DNA from: Dickeya dianthicola NCPPB 453
GTDB taxonomy: Bacteria; Pseudomonadota; Gammaproteobacteria; Enterobacterales; Enterobacteriaceae
Direction: 5' to 3'
Length of the DNA: 64,000 bases
Assembly (NCBI RefSeq): GCF_000365305.1
Contig: NZ_CM001841.1
Span: forward strand, 4,538,046 to 4,602,045
This document shows, piece after piece, positions 18,746 through 27,907 of the stretch. The notes beneath the pieces were generated by a model. It had not been told where the DNA came from, did no database searches, and was given only the letters and a program-made list of their open reading frames with translations. Both the position numbers and the translations under genes were made by a program. Every line of letters starts with the position of its first letter. Positions within the stretch are counted from its first letter, which is position 1.

Positions 18746-19867
18746 GTGGCGATAACCCTTCCTGAAGCACTGATTCCGGCCGACCCGCGTTTTGGCTGCG
18801 GCCCGTCGCTGATTCAGCTTGATGACCTGACCCGCCTGAAAGATAAAGGGCCACATTTGCTGGGCACCAGTCACCGCAAAGAGCCGGTGCGCGCGCTGTG
18901 CCGCGAGATTCAGCAGGGCCTGCGGGATTACCTGTCGGTGCCGGACGACTACAGCATCGTGCTGGGCAACGGCGGCGCCACCGCGCTGTTCGATATGGTC
19001 GGCCTCGGGCTGGTCAGAAAACGCATCGTCCACCACACCTGCGGCGAGTTCTCCGATAAGTGGTTCAAAGCCTCGCGCCGGATTACGTGGATTCAGGCGG
19101 ACAACGTCGCGGTGGAATACGGCCAGGCAAACACCGCCTTTGTGACGGAAGGCGCGGACGTGGTGGCCTGCACGCTGAACGAAACCTCCACCGGGGTGAT
19201 GAACACCCGTTTGCCCGAGGTCGGCGAGGATTGCCTGCTGGCGGTAGACGCCACCAGCGGCGCGGGGCAAATCGCCTGCGACCTGTCCCGCGTGGATGTG
19301 TTCTTCTTCTCGCCGCAAAAGGTGTTCGCCAGCGAAGGCGGATTGTTTGTCGCTATATTGTCGCCGCAGGCCAAAGCGCGGATCGCCGAGATCGCCGCCG
19401 ACTCCCGCCGCTATATCCCGGCGTTCGCCGACTGGCGGCTGGCGCTGAGCAACAGCGAACAGCAGCAGACTTACAATACTCCGGCGGTGGTGACGCTGTT
19501 TCTGTTCGCCGAGCAGGTCAAACGCATGAACGCGCTGGGTTTCGCCGAGGTGGAACGTCAGGCCGCCGCCAAAGCGGCGCTGCTGTATCAGTGGGCCGCC
19601 GAGCGGGATTATCTGTCCGCCTATGTGGCCGACCCGGCATGTCGTTCCACCACCGTCGCCGCCATCGACGTGGCGGATACGATTTCCGTGGACCAGCTGA
19701 CCCGCTATCTGGACGAACAAGGGCTGGCGCACGGCATCGAAGGTTACCGGGCGCTGGGGCGCAATCAGTTACGCATCGCGCTGTTTCACAACATCGCCTT
19801 TGAAGACCTGAAAACGCTGACGGCATTGATCGACTTTCTGGTCGCCAGCGGCGAATTCGACGCCTGA
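18746..19867 (+). CDS. Phosphoserine aminotransferase-like protein (SerC, actinobacterial-type)
   Basis: A 373-residue fold-type I PLP aminotransferase. The SFFSPQK-like lysine motif appears as FFFSPQKVFASEGG (Lys near residue 191), and GCGPSLI near the N-terminus binds phosphate in this family. It resembles the longer SerC form known from mycobacteria more than the enterobacterial SerC, so it is probably a second or alternative enzyme. GTG at 18746 is the start, with TGAGGA upstream; the ATG at 18742 is out of frame. No serine-pathway genes are adjacent. Confidence 0.75.
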   Translation: MAITLPEALIPADPRFGCGPSLIQLDDLTRLKDKGPHLLGTSHRKEPVRALCREIQQGLRDYLSVPDDYSIVLGNGGATALFDMVGLGLVRKRIVHHTCGEFSDKWFKASRRITWIQADNVAVEYGQANTAFVTEGADVVACTLNETSTGVMNTRLPEVGEDCLLAVDATSGAGQIACDLSRVDVFFFSPQKVFASEGGLFVAILSPQAKARIAEIAADSRRYIPAFADWRLALSNSEQQQTYNTPAVVTLFLFAEQVKRMNALGFAEVERQAAAKAALLYQWAAERDYLSAYVADPACRSTTVAAIDVADTISVDQLTRYLDEQGLAHGIEGYRALGRNQLRIALFHNIAFEDLKTLTALIDFLVASGEFDA

Positions 19868-19907
19868 GGTCACACCGTCGCCTTAACCGGCAGCGCGGTT
19901 TTGTGCA

Positions 19908-20060
19908 TCAGCCGCCGCAGCATGAATCGTGGCTGCCGGACATCAGGTGACACGCCATCACCGCGTCAAAGGTGGCGATCTGCTGTTCGAACTTGCGGAA
20001 GATAACTTGCGACGTCGGTTCCAGCGTCAACGATATGTAGGCGCTCAGCGCGCTGGCGAT
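19908..20060 (-). pseudogene. Lrp/AsnC-family regulator remnant
   Basis: A minus-strand frame reads LSAYISLTLEPTSQVIFRKF then EQQIATFDAVMACHLMSGSHD, which matches the start of the ligand-binding (RAM) domain of Lrp/AsnC regulators. The DNA-binding part and the rest of the domain are missing, and the frame ends soon after in unrelated sequence. It is a fragment and not a working gene. The adjacent SerC-like gene may once have been its neighbour and target (inference). Confidence 0.5.
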
Positions 20061-20106
20061 GAGCGCCATGCTGATGAACGGGCAACCAGGGCGGTTCCCG
20101 GCGGGT
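20058..20106. repeat. Left member of a degenerate direct repeat flanking the O-acetylation cluster
   Basis: GATGAGCGCCATGCTGATGA followed by ACGGGCA and, after a gap, CCCGGCGG. A similar stretch in the same orientation occurs at 24455-24508. About three quarters of the positions agree by eye over some 45-50 bases. Confidence 0.4.
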
Positions 20107-20145
20107 AAGATGGCAGTGTCATGGCAACCATCTGGCGAGCCGCTG

Positions 20146-21360
20146 CTATTGCTGAGTCGTATTAAGCAATGCCACAAACTGCTGCCATAGCGCGTCGGCA
20201 CTACGCTGATACCCTTGCTGGGTCAGATGGATCAAGTCAGGGCGCGCAATGCCCTGCTGTTGCCAGCGTTCAATGGCACAGTCTCCCCCCATGTAATCAA
20301 ACCAGTCCCAAAATAGCGTGTGATGGAATTGGGCAACGTCTCGCTGGGCCTGAATAACCGGTTTTAGCACCACTGACTGGTGCTGCTGACAAGACACGCC
20401 GTTTTTATTGCTGATACTGCTGCCCGGGCCAACCAACAGAATGACCGCGCCCGGCAACGCGCGCCTGATAGCCTGCACATACTCGCTATAACTTTGTCGA
20501 TAACGTTGAATATCAAGCTGTTGGTCAAAGGATTCGTTCGTGCCGTACGCCAGTATTACCATATCCGGTTTCAGCATTTGTAACGTGGATAACCAGTTAT
20601 CGCACCATTTGTCCAGCATAGAAACCCGAGCGCCATTGATACCAAGCGCACTCAGCATGACGCCGCCACTGTTACGGGATGAAAGCAGCCAGCCAGCCAG
20701 TTGGCTCCCTCCCGAGGGCGATAGCGAATACCTGACAGGCGACTGGACAGTCACCGGCTGGCTCAATACCCAGCGGGACTGACTGCCGGGCAGCACAACC
20801 GTCTGATTCTGGATTTGTATCTTCCCGTTCGCCTGATTACGGTACAGCGCTTGCATTGAAAAGGTCGAATCCGTGTCACGCACCACCAACTGTGCGTCAT
20901 TATTGTCCTGACGTGGCGTGGCGATATTACCGCCTAATGTAAATCCGGCATTACTGGTTTTTCGACTGGTTATCATGTCCCAACCTTTGGCCGTTGAAAA
21001 CAAGACGTTATCAAACCGGTTGCCAGATATTGCCAACGGACTAATAAAGCCGACACCGCCATCGCCATACTGCTGTTTAAAATGACGACGTAGTTGCCCG
21101 GAAAAAAAATCCGACGCGGTATGCGAATCACCCAATTGCAGGATGTGTATCTTTTCGTGATAGCTATGACTCAATTTACGCCTAAGCTGCTGCAACCCTG
21201 TCTCACCATAATCGATTAACTGAAACGCATTTCCTCCGGCCACAGGAAAAGTCGCGGTTTGAGGAAAATTATTATTTCCCCGGCTACAGGATGTGAGCTG
21301 AATCAGACAGATGGTTATCACCATCAGATACCGGTTTTTATCTATCATCTTGTCTGGCAT
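20146..21360 (-). CDS. SGNH-hydrolase lipoprotein, Ape1-like (glycan O-acetylesterase candidate)
   Basis: A 404-residue exported protein. The N-terminus has a lipoprotein signal with lipobox LTSC (Cys near residue 25). Block I of the SGNH fold is LQLGDSHTASDFF, and the catalytic Asp-His pair is in DLIHLTQQGY near the end; YGTNES provides another family block. The GDSHTA-DFF region and following GDGGVGFISP resemble Neisseria Ape1, which removes O-acetyl groups from peptidoglycan. It sits last in a minus-strand trio with a DUF459 SGNH protein and an MBOAT acyltransferase, the same logic as patA-patB-ape1 clusters. The start could instead be Met5. The region is AT-rich. Confidence 0.72.
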   Translation of the reverse strand: MPDKMIDKNRYLMVITICLIQLTSCSRGNNNFPQTATFPVAGGNAFQLIDYGETGLQQLRRKLSHSYHEKIHILQLGDSHTASDFFSGQLRRHFKQQYGDGGVGFISPLAISGNRFDNVLFSTAKGWDMITSRKTSNAGFTLGGNIATPRQDNNDAQLVVRDTDSTFSMQALYRNQANGKIQIQNQTVVLPGSQSRWVLSQPVTVQSPVRYSLSPSGGSQLAGWLLSSRNSGGVMLSALGINGARVSMLDKWCDNWLSTLQMLKPDMVILAYGTNESFDQQLDIQRYRQSYSEYVQAIRRALPGAVILLVGPGSSISNKNGVSCQQHQSVVLKPVIQAQRDVAQFHHTLFWDWFDYMGGDCAIERWQQQGIARPDLIHLTQQGYQRSADALWQQFVALLNTTQQ

Positions 21361-21382
21361 TCTGACGACTTACCTCGTTCAA

Positions 21383-22450
21383 TCAAGGCCTCACGTTTAT
21401 TTTTGAAAAAATACGTTCGGCAATCATTTTTTGTCCCGTTAGGGAGAAATGAACGCCATCATTAGTACGAATACGTACTTTCGCCTTATCTTGCCCCATA
21501 TCCGGAGAATAAACACTATTCTGATAGCCAAAAATATCATTCCCCCGAATGGATATTTCATTTTCAGCTTTTACTTCAGACTCAAACAAACCATTAATAT
21601 AATTAATCCCATGATTGAGCTTCTTATTTCCCACATTCGGGGGCGATATCCATATGACAGGAATCTGTTTTTCACGCGCTAAATTCAGTATAGAACGAAT
21701 ACGGCCACGATACGCGCTCTCCCATGCTGGCGACTCAAACCGCAGGAAATTCTTACTATTACCAGATGGCATATCCCAGGGATCGTTTGATCCTAAAAAC
21801 ACCACCAACAACCCAATATTCTGTTTTTTCTCCAGCTCATGGCTCAATATTAACGGCCAGTTGAAAAAATGGGGATACGTCAGGCCAGTGCTACGTTTAC
21901 TTAAATCAATACCCGCCACACTATAGCGTTCGCGTAACATTTTAATGACGTGAGGTGCGACCCCTTCCATCATCGAATCACCGATAAAAAGGACAGCCTG
22001 CCCGGTTTTCAATATCACATGACCCGACTCCATGTTGGCACTGGCAGCACCGTTGGTTGAATGGCTGTCAATGCTAGTGGCAGGCGCTTTGACCGCAGCG
22101 GAGGGTAACGATTTTTCCTGGGGGGCAATCGGCCTGGTTGTTGGTTGCCTCGGTGGTACAGGTACAGCGGTGTCATTGGGTATCGACTGTTGTGTATTGC
22201 CTTCAGGAGTTGATGTCAGGCTCTCCGCAAACGTCTCTTTGGCTGCCAGCGAGGCTTTCATCAGGCGATCACCGAATATCCATGATGGACTGGTGACGCC
22301 ATCCCACGGGCTTTTAGCATGAAAATGCAATTCCCAATAACTATTGATTGATTGTTGATCCAGCCATATCAATCCAACCATACAGCTCAATATCACCAGC
22401 AGGCTCTTAAAGACATGCGCTAACGTGGTGCGGTATTCAGAAATTTGCAT
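21383..22450 (-). CDS. DUF459 SGNH-type protein, periplasmic O-acetyltransferase candidate
   Basis: A 355-residue protein with one N-terminal membrane segment (residues 13-30), a polar linker rich in Pro, Thr and Ser (about 85-140), and a periplasmic SGNH domain. Catalytic blocks are FIGDSMMEG, FLGSNDPWD and the Asp-x2-His pair DGVHFS near the C-terminus. Its start overlaps the end of the MBOAT gene by 14 bases. In two-component systems an MBOAT protein exports acetyl groups and an SGNH partner transfers them to a glycan; this protein fits the partner role (inference). Confidence 0.75.
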   Translation of the reverse strand: MQISEYRTTLAHVFKSLLVILSCMVGLIWLDQQSINSYWELHFHAKSPWDGVTSPSWIFGDRLMKASLAAKETFAESLTSTPEGNTQQSIPNDTAVPVPPRQPTTRPIAPQEKSLPSAAVKAPATSIDSHSTNGAASANMESGHVILKTGQAVLFIGDSMMEGVAPHVIKMLRERYSVAGIDLSKRSTGLTYPHFFNWPLILSHELEKKQNIGLLVVFLGSNDPWDMPSGNSKNFLRFESPAWESAYRGRIRSILNLAREKQIPVIWISPPNVGNKKLNHGINYINGLFESEVKAENEISIRGNDIFGYQNSVYSPDMGQDKAKVRIRTNDGVHFSLTGQKMIAERIFSKINVRP

Positions 22451-23840
22451 AGATAAATCCCGGCACGCCAGAAGGCGAAAAAAAGAAAACCAACGCTAAA
22501 AATGAAAAGATCACGAAAGGCAGCATATACCATTCGAGATGTCTCAACGTATTAGCGATATTTTCACGCAACGCTATTAACGATGGATAGGTAATTGATA
22601 AAGTAATAAAAATAGCCATTCCCCACATATCGTTTACCGTCAACTGCGCCACATCTGCTCTGGAGATAATCCCCAGCATGTGTAGCGCATCATGCACGCT
22701 GTCGGCCTTAAAAAAGATCCAGGCCAGACAAACAAAATGAAAGGTTAATAACCGTGCTATAAATCCGGGTATCGGGATCATTTTTTTCATCTGACGATAT
22801 TTAGCCCAGAAATTATAGGCAATCAACCCAAGACCATGTATTCCTCCCCAAATTAGAAAGGTAATACTGGTGCCATGCCAGATACCAGACAATACCATCG
22901 CAATGAAAATGTTGAGTTGCGTATGCCACCACCCCTGCCGGCTCCCCCCTAACGGGATATAGATATAATCACGAATAAACCAAGACAGGCTTATATGCCA
23001 TCGATGCCAAAAATCCTTTATATTTTCAGCAACATAAGGGTGTGAAAAATTCGTATTTATCTGAAAACCAAGTAAAATGGCAATCCCTGTTACCAAATTG
23101 GTATAACCAGAGAAATTGAAATAAATCTGCCAGGCCCATGCGTAAGTCGCCAATAGACACTGCCAGCCAGTATAACTTTCGGGATCGGCAAAGACAGATG
23201 AAACATAGTTTTCATCCAGCCATTCGTTTAAGCAGAATAGCTTAGCTATCGCCAATGCAATAAGAAATAGAGCCCGTGGCCACTCCGTTAGCTGACGCGG
23301 ATGTTCTGTCTCTATCTGCGGTAGCAGCCTGGTTGCCCGGTTGATCGGACCGGAAAGAAAGGTGGGGAAAAAATTCAGATAAAGCAAAGTATTAAAGGTA
23401 TTACTTTGCTTTATCTCTCCTTTTGCAACTGACACAACCAAGCTGACGGCGTTAAATATATAAAATGATAAGCCGATAGGAAGCAACACGTTAAGCATGG
23501 GAAGACTGATAGCAATGTGATACTCACTCAGTGCCATTTGCAAATCATCACGCAGACCTGAGTAATACTTAAACATGACAAAGAAAATAATAGTAAAAAA
23601 TATTAACAAATAAACAGAGAGTTTTCTGAATTCAGCGTAATTCGCTAACTTTAAAAGAAAACAAATACAAGCACTGAACAACAGCAATACCGTCAGAGAC
23701 TGCCAACTGGATAGCAGAACAAGGCCATAACTCGTCACAAGAAGAATAAGATTCTGTACTTTTATCCAGGGAGAAAAAAGCCAATAAATCAAAAACAAAA
23801 CGAGAAAAAAAAAGGAAAATTCGACAGAAAGAAAATTCAT
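22437..23840 (-). CDS. MBOAT family O-acyltransferase (PatA/AlgI-like)
   Basis: A 467-residue polytopic inner-membrane protein. Its start MNFLSVEFSFFFLVLFLIYW is typical of AlgI/PatA/DltB proteins. The conserved MBOAT region has FWHRWHISLSWFIRDYIYIPLGG and the catalytic-His segment SGIWHGTSITFLIWGGIHG. It should move acetyl groups across the membrane for the downstream SGNH protein. ATG at 23840 is preferred because GGTGG precedes it at a good spacing; an in-frame ATG four codons upstream lacks one. AT-rich compared with flanking genes. The acceptor could be peptidoglycan, a capsule or cellulose; peptidoglycan is favoured by the Ape1-like third gene. Confidence 0.85.
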   Translation of the reverse strand: MNFLSVEFSFFFLVLFLIYWLFSPWIKVQNLILLVTSYGLVLLSSWQSLTVLLLFSACICFLLKLANYAEFRKLSVYLLIFFTIIFFVMFKYYSGLRDDLQMALSEYHIAISLPMLNVLLPIGLSFYIFNAVSLVVSVAKGEIKQSNTFNTLLYLNFFPTFLSGPINRATRLLPQIETEHPRQLTEWPRALFLIALAIAKLFCLNEWLDENYVSSVFADPESYTGWQCLLATYAWAWQIYFNFSGYTNLVTGIAILLGFQINTNFSHPYVAENIKDFWHRWHISLSWFIRDYIYIPLGGSRQGWWHTQLNIFIAMVLSGIWHGTSITFLIWGGIHGLGLIAYNFWAKYRQMKKMIPIPGFIARLLTFHFVCLAWIFFKADSVHDALHMLGIISRADVAQLTVNDMWGMAIFITLSITYPSLIALRENIANTLRHLEWYMLPFVIFSFLALVFFFSPSGVPGFIYANF

Positions 23841-23938
23841 TAACGCCACCATGCACTTATTAAAAATGGATTTAGCAATATGCCATCACCTGGTACTTCA
23901 CCTCCCAGAGATAAAAATAATTTTTAACATAAAAAATC

Positions 23939-24114
23939 TATACCCGTCATACTTCACGTTGCAGGTACGTTGGCTTTCCTTGCTCACCCCGGTCACTTAC
24001 TTGAGTAAGCTCCCGGGGATTCGCTGCGTCGCCGCGTTACAAGCCTCAATGAGCCTCGCCCTTACGGGCCAACGCAATGCGTTTTGTCCTGCAACTCGAA
24101 TTATTTAGGGTATA
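23939..24114 (+). repeat. ERIC-type repeat element with full core (copy 2)
   Basis: 176 bases. The centre (23982-24024) is the ERIC core palindrome: GCTCACCCCGGTCACTTACT and AGTAAGCTCCCGGGGATTC match the standard ERIC primer sites. Outside it are the arms shared with the other elements here: TATACCCGTCATACTTCACG then TTGCAGG at one end, and CCTGCAACTCGAATTATTTA then GGGTATA at the other. Confidence 0.9.
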
Positions 24115-24454
24115 TTAATAAGACGAGATAAGGTTTTCATCCTGACCAAGAGAATCCGTCACGGAAAATTGATCAATTGATTTTTAATCGACTTAAAAAG
24201 TCTACTGAAAAATAGAAAAAATTAAAGATAACAATGATGAGTACATCATAAGATACCTCTGAAAAATAATTACAAATCTATTTCCCAGAGTACCTTTTTA
24301 TGAGGGATCATTGCGGGCTTGCGGTAAATCATTACAAATATCTACGTCAACAATTACCACACCCAAGAAATGGTCATGCTCAACAGCCTGGTCAGAATTA
24401 TCCAGCCTGGATCAGGTACAAAAAATAACGAAATGCGCTGTGGTTATGATCGGC

Positions 24455-24508
24455 GATGAACGCGATGCTGATGAACGAGCATAGCCCGGGGCGTTATTAT
24501 CCCGGCGG
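24455..24508. repeat. Right member of a degenerate direct repeat flanking the O-acetylation cluster
   Basis: GATGAACGCGATGCTGATGA followed by ACGAGCA and, after a gap, CCCGGCGG. It parallels the sequence at 20058-20106 in the same orientation. The two bracket the SGNH/MBOAT trio, which would fit insertion or duplication at that point. Confidence 0.4.
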
Positions 24509-24531
24509 ATGAAAAGCGCCATCAGCCGACG

Positions 24532-25266
24532 CTAGCTATTCCCATCGTGATGTTTCAGCACGATCGAACAGGTATATCGCCCGGCGGGATGAATGGAGAT
24601 GGTCGTTTCAAAGATTTCGCCGTTGCGATCCAGATAGCGCCGTATGATTTTCAACGCCGGCGACCCGGTTTCCACCCCCAGCTGCTTTGCGATTTTGGCC
24701 GGCATGCCAACCGCGGTAATAGTCTGGTGTACTTCTTTACTTTTTACGCCATAGTGATTTTCGATCAAATCGCTGATCAGTGAAAACGGGTCGCTGCGCA
24801 CAAGACGCCTGACCTTGTCGTAGGCAACGCTGGCATAGCTGTCCGTCCAGCAAATCGGCGCGTCTGGCTTTATGCTGTCTTCCCGAATACTTGCGATATG
24901 CAGCCAACGCGACCCCGGCGGGCAACCGATGATTTGCGACAATTCATAATCGGCGACGATCTCATCAATCTTTTTCACCACCCGTAAATTATTCCTGGCC
25001 AGCGCCAGCAAATCTTCCAGATTTGCCAGCGGGTGGTTCGTGTTCCCGTCTCTGGCGTCGGTGACGTGGGTCCCGGCACCTTTGCGTCTTGAGATCAGAC
25101 CTTGCTCGGTCAGCTCGCGCAACGCTTCCCGCACGGTATGTCGGCTGGCCTGATACAGCTCGCAGAGCGCCATTTCGGTCGGGAAAAGCGACCCCGCCGG
25201 GTACTTGCCGGAAACGATGTCCTGCGCCAGCTCTCGCGCAATGCGCTTATAGAGGGACTCTTTCAT
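24532..25266 (-). CDS. GntR family (HutC/UTRA) transcriptional regulator
   Basis: A 244-residue regulator. The N-terminal winged helix contains ASRHTVREALRELTEQGLIS and the wing RRKGAGTHV (residues 1-70). The C-terminal UTRA ligand-binding domain follows and ends in a ETTISIHPAGRY strand. It is divergent from a lyase and a dicarboxylate-type carrier across a 208-base gap that holds a striking inverted repeat (25343-25389), its likely operator. The effector is unknown but is probably the lyase substrate or product (inference). Confidence 0.88.
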   Translation of the reverse strand: MKESLYKRIARELAQDIVSGKYPAGSLFPTEMALCELYQASRHTVREALRELTEQGLISRRKGAGTHVTDARDGNTNHPLANLEDLLALARNNLRVVKKIDEIVADYELSQIIGCPPGSRWLHIASIREDSIKPDAPICWTDSYASVAYDKVRRLVRSDPFSLISDLIENHYGVKSKEVHQTITAVGMPAKIAKQLGVETGSPALKIIRRYLDRNGEIFETTISIHPAGRYTCSIVLKHHDGNS

Positions 25267-25342
25267 AAAGATACGTTCTTCAAAAAATTAATGATCGCTA
25301 TCACAAAGCAGTGAGTAAACGCTTCCGCTCGTCATTCATGCT

Positions 25343-25389
25343 CGCTATAAATGTCCGTACATTTTAAATATGTCCGGACATTTATAGCG
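25343..25389. promoter_or_regulatory. Nested inverted repeats, probable GntR operators
   Basis: Perfect 15-base arms, CGCTATAAATGTCCG and CGGACATTTATAGCG, are separated by 17 bases. Nested inside are two smaller palindromes: AAATGTCCGTACATTT (25349-25364, two mismatched positions) and the perfect ATGTCCGGACAT (25370-25381). The shared half-site is ATGTCCG. It lies between the divergent GntR and lyase genes. Confidence 0.7.
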
Positions 25390-25474
25390 GCATTGTCGGT
25401 CGTCGCGGACATACCCTACCAAGACCGTTACTATCGGTCAGTCTATCACTAAATCACACCCGGGAGGGTTCACT

Positions 25475-26827
25475 ATGGCATCGAATGTTCTTGATTCTAT
25501 TCTGTTCAGGGACTCGTTCGGCACGCCGGAAATGCGCGCCATCTTTGACGACCATGAATTGATTCGCAAATACGTTGAAGTCGAGATCGCACTGGCGAAA
25601 GCCGAAGCCCGCTGCGGCGTCATCCCGCAAGAGGCGGCGGAGGAGATAGCGAAAACCTGTAACGCCGACACGCTTGATTTCGACCTCCTGCGGCATGAAA
25701 CCGAAATCGTCGGCTACCCGATTTTACCGCTGGTCCATCAGATCTCGAAGCAAGCCGGCGCATCCGGCGGTTATGTACACTGGGGCGCAACCACGCAGGA
25801 CATCATGGATACGGCGGTGGTGTTGCAAATCCGCGATGCCTTCGACCTGATTGAAGCGGATATCCAATCACTGCGCAAAATTCTCGCCGACCTGGCACGG
25901 CGTTACCGCAATACCCCGATGGCGGGCAGAACCCATCTGCAACAGGCGTTGCCCATCACCTTCGGCTACAAAGCCGCCATCTGGCTGGATATGTTTGACC
26001 GCCACGCTGAACGCCTCGAACAGGCGCGCCCGCGCGTTCTGGTCGGTGAATTCGCCGGCGCCGCCGGCACGCTGGCCTCGCTAGGCGACAAAGGTCTGGC
26101 GGTGCAGAAAGCAATGATGGAAGAGCTGAAGCTGGGCGTGCCGACCTCGACCTGGCATGTGGCACGCGACGGTTTCGCCGAAGCGGTGAATTTGCTGGCG
26201 GTCATTACCGGCTCACTGGGGAAAATCGCCTATGACGTCATGCTGATGGCCTCCAACGAGTTTGGCGAACTGTATGAACCTTTCGTCAAAGGCCGCGGCG
26301 CCAGCAGCACCATGCCGCAAAAACGTAACCCGATCTCCAGCGAACTGATGTTGGCCTGCGCCAAAGGCGTACGCCAGCACGCCGGCTTAATGCTGGATGC
26401 GATGGTGCAGGATCTGGAACGCGCTACCGGTCCGTGGCATGCGGAATGGATAGCGATTCCAGAAAGTTTCGTGCTGGCCGCCGGCGCGCTCAATCAGGCT
26501 AAATTCATGCTCGGCGGTCTGATTGTCGACGAGCAGGCGATGGCGAAAAACCTCGATATGACCAAGGGGCTGATCGTGGCGGAAGCGGTGATGATGGGGC
26601 TGGCGCCTTACATCGGGCGGCAGGACGCGCACGACGTGGTTTATGACGCCTGCCGTATCGTCAATACGCAGGGCGGTCGCCTGGCCGACGTGTTGAACGC
26701 CATGCCACAGGTATCCAGCCGCCTCAAACCGGAATTAATCGAGCAGTTGACGGACCCGGTCAATTACCTCGGCATCGCGCCGGAAATGGTTGATCAGGTG
26801 CTGGAAAAATCCGCCAAACGGCAGTAA
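25475..26827 (+). CDS. Aspartase/fumarase-superfamily lyase (adenylosuccinate lyase / CMLE-like)
   Basis: A 450-residue homotetramer-type lyase. The superfamily signature loop is GASSTMPQKRNPIS (near residues 275-288), with the supporting motifs GATTQDIMDTA (near residue 105) and AGRTHLQQALP (near 150). It resembles 3-carboxy-muconate cycloisomerase and adenylosuccinate lyase, but no protocatechuate or purine genes are adjacent. Most members release fumarate from a substituted succinate, which would suit the adjacent DASS carrier and GntR regulator. The actual substrate is unknown. A GGGAGGG site precedes the ATG. Confidence 0.82.
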   Translation: MASNVLDSILFRDSFGTPEMRAIFDDHELIRKYVEVEIALAKAEARCGVIPQEAAEEIAKTCNADTLDFDLLRHETEIVGYPILPLVHQISKQAGASGGYVHWGATTQDIMDTAVVLQIRDAFDLIEADIQSLRKILADLARRYRNTPMAGRTHLQQALPITFGYKAAIWLDMFDRHAERLEQARPRVLVGEFAGAAGTLASLGDKGLAVQKAMMEELKLGVPTSTWHVARDGFAEAVNLLAVITGSLGKIAYDVMLMASNEFGELYEPFVKGRGASSTMPQKRNPISSELMLACAKGVRQHAGLMLDAMVQDLERATGPWHAEWIAIPESFVLAAGALNQAKFMLGGLIVDEQAMAKNLDMTKGLIVAEAVMMGLAPYIGRQDAHDVVYDACRIVNTQGGRLADVLNAMPQVSSRLKPELIEQLTDPVNYLGIAPEMVDQVLEKSAKRQ

Positions 26828-26869
26828 CCCCCCAGAAAATCAATAACCCGTAAGATTGAGGAGATGATC

Positions 26870-27907
26870 ATGTCATCTGATTCGTCTAAGGGAAAATCGA
26901 TCGTCGCCTTTATGGTTCCCCTATTATTGGGAACCATAATCTGGTTTTCCCCTGTGCCCGAAGGATTAACACCGCAGGCATGGCATATGTTTGCCATTTT
27001 TCTCGCCACTATCGCCGCGATATTAACCCAGCCGCTGCCCTCCGGCGCGGTCATGATTATTGCGCTATGCGTCGTTATTTTTACGCAGACGCTGCCGGAA
27101 GCGAAAGCGCTGGCAGGCTTTTCCAGCGGAACCGTTTGGTTGATCTTCTGTGCGTATATTCTGTCTCTGGGATTCGTCACCTCCGGCCTCGGCAAAAGAA
27201 TCGCCTATAAAATGCTGTCGTTATTCGGCGGCAGCAGTCTGGGCATCGCCTACTCATTAGGCGTTTCCGACCTGATTATGGCACCCGCCATGCCTTCGGT
27301 CACCGCGCGCTCCGGGGGGATTATTTTCCCTATCGTGCGCTCCATTAACGAAGTATTAGGTTCCACACCGGGCGAGTCAGGGAAAAAAATCGGTGATTTC
27401 CTGATTATGGTTTGCTTTCAGTTCACCCCGATAACCGGCGCCATTTTTCTGACGGGCATGGCGGCAAATCCGCTGGCGGGCAGCCTGGCGACATCGTCAC
27501 TGAATGTTGAAATCACCTGGGGAAGCTGGTTCATTGCCGCGGTGGTGCCGGCTATGGTGTGTTTCTGCCTGATGCTGCTGCTGGTGTACACGTTGTTAAA
27601 CCCAGAATTAAAGCGTACCCCGGAAGCGAAACAGATGGGAAAACAGGCGCTCACCGAACTGGGAACATTGACGTCCGCCGAGAAAAAAGTCGCGCTGGGA
27701 TTTCTGCTGGCGTTGATTGGCTGGGGCACCAGCCTGGTTACCGGGCTCTCGGCCACCGCCGTTGGGTTAGGCCTTGCCGCCTATCTGTTTGCATCACGCG
27801 CAGTTGACTGGAAAGCCCTGCTAAAAGACCACGCCGCCTGGGGTCGGGCTGGTGTGGTGGAATCTGCTGGGGTATTACTGAGCTTAATACATCAGGGTGG
27901 GGAATAA
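26870..27907 (+). pseudogene. DASS family dicarboxylate/citrate carrier, 3' truncated and frameshifted
   Basis: The first 345 or so residues follow the divalent anion:Na+ symporter family: WHMFAIFLATIAAILTQPLP, SGTVWLIFCAYILSLGFVTSGLG, and the substrate-loop region APAMPSVTARSGGI. Members have about 470-490 residues; here the frame changes after KDHAAW and stops at RAGVVESAGVLLSLIHQGGE. Another frame in the same place reads GLVWWNLLGYY, which resembles the expected family continuation, so a frameshift and loss of the last transmembrane helices are likely. The ATG at 26870 is chosen because GAGGA lies 7 bases upstream; the ATG at 26864 is too close to it. A hairpin follows directly. Confidence 0.75.

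Larger units (their letters stand above)
23841..24531. other. 691-base gap with an ERIC element and no gene
   Basis: Upstream of the MBOAT operon and behind the GntR gene. It contains the ERIC-type element at 23939-24114, then about 340 AT-rich bases with no sustained reading frame, then the right-hand copy of a degenerate direct repeat (24455-24508). Confidence 0.6.

Noticed and set aside
19908-20201. A 97-codon frame as an intact gene
   Set aside because: Only its middle resembles an Lrp/AsnC ligand domain. It lacks the DNA-binding part and begins in unrelated sequence, so it is kept as a remnant.
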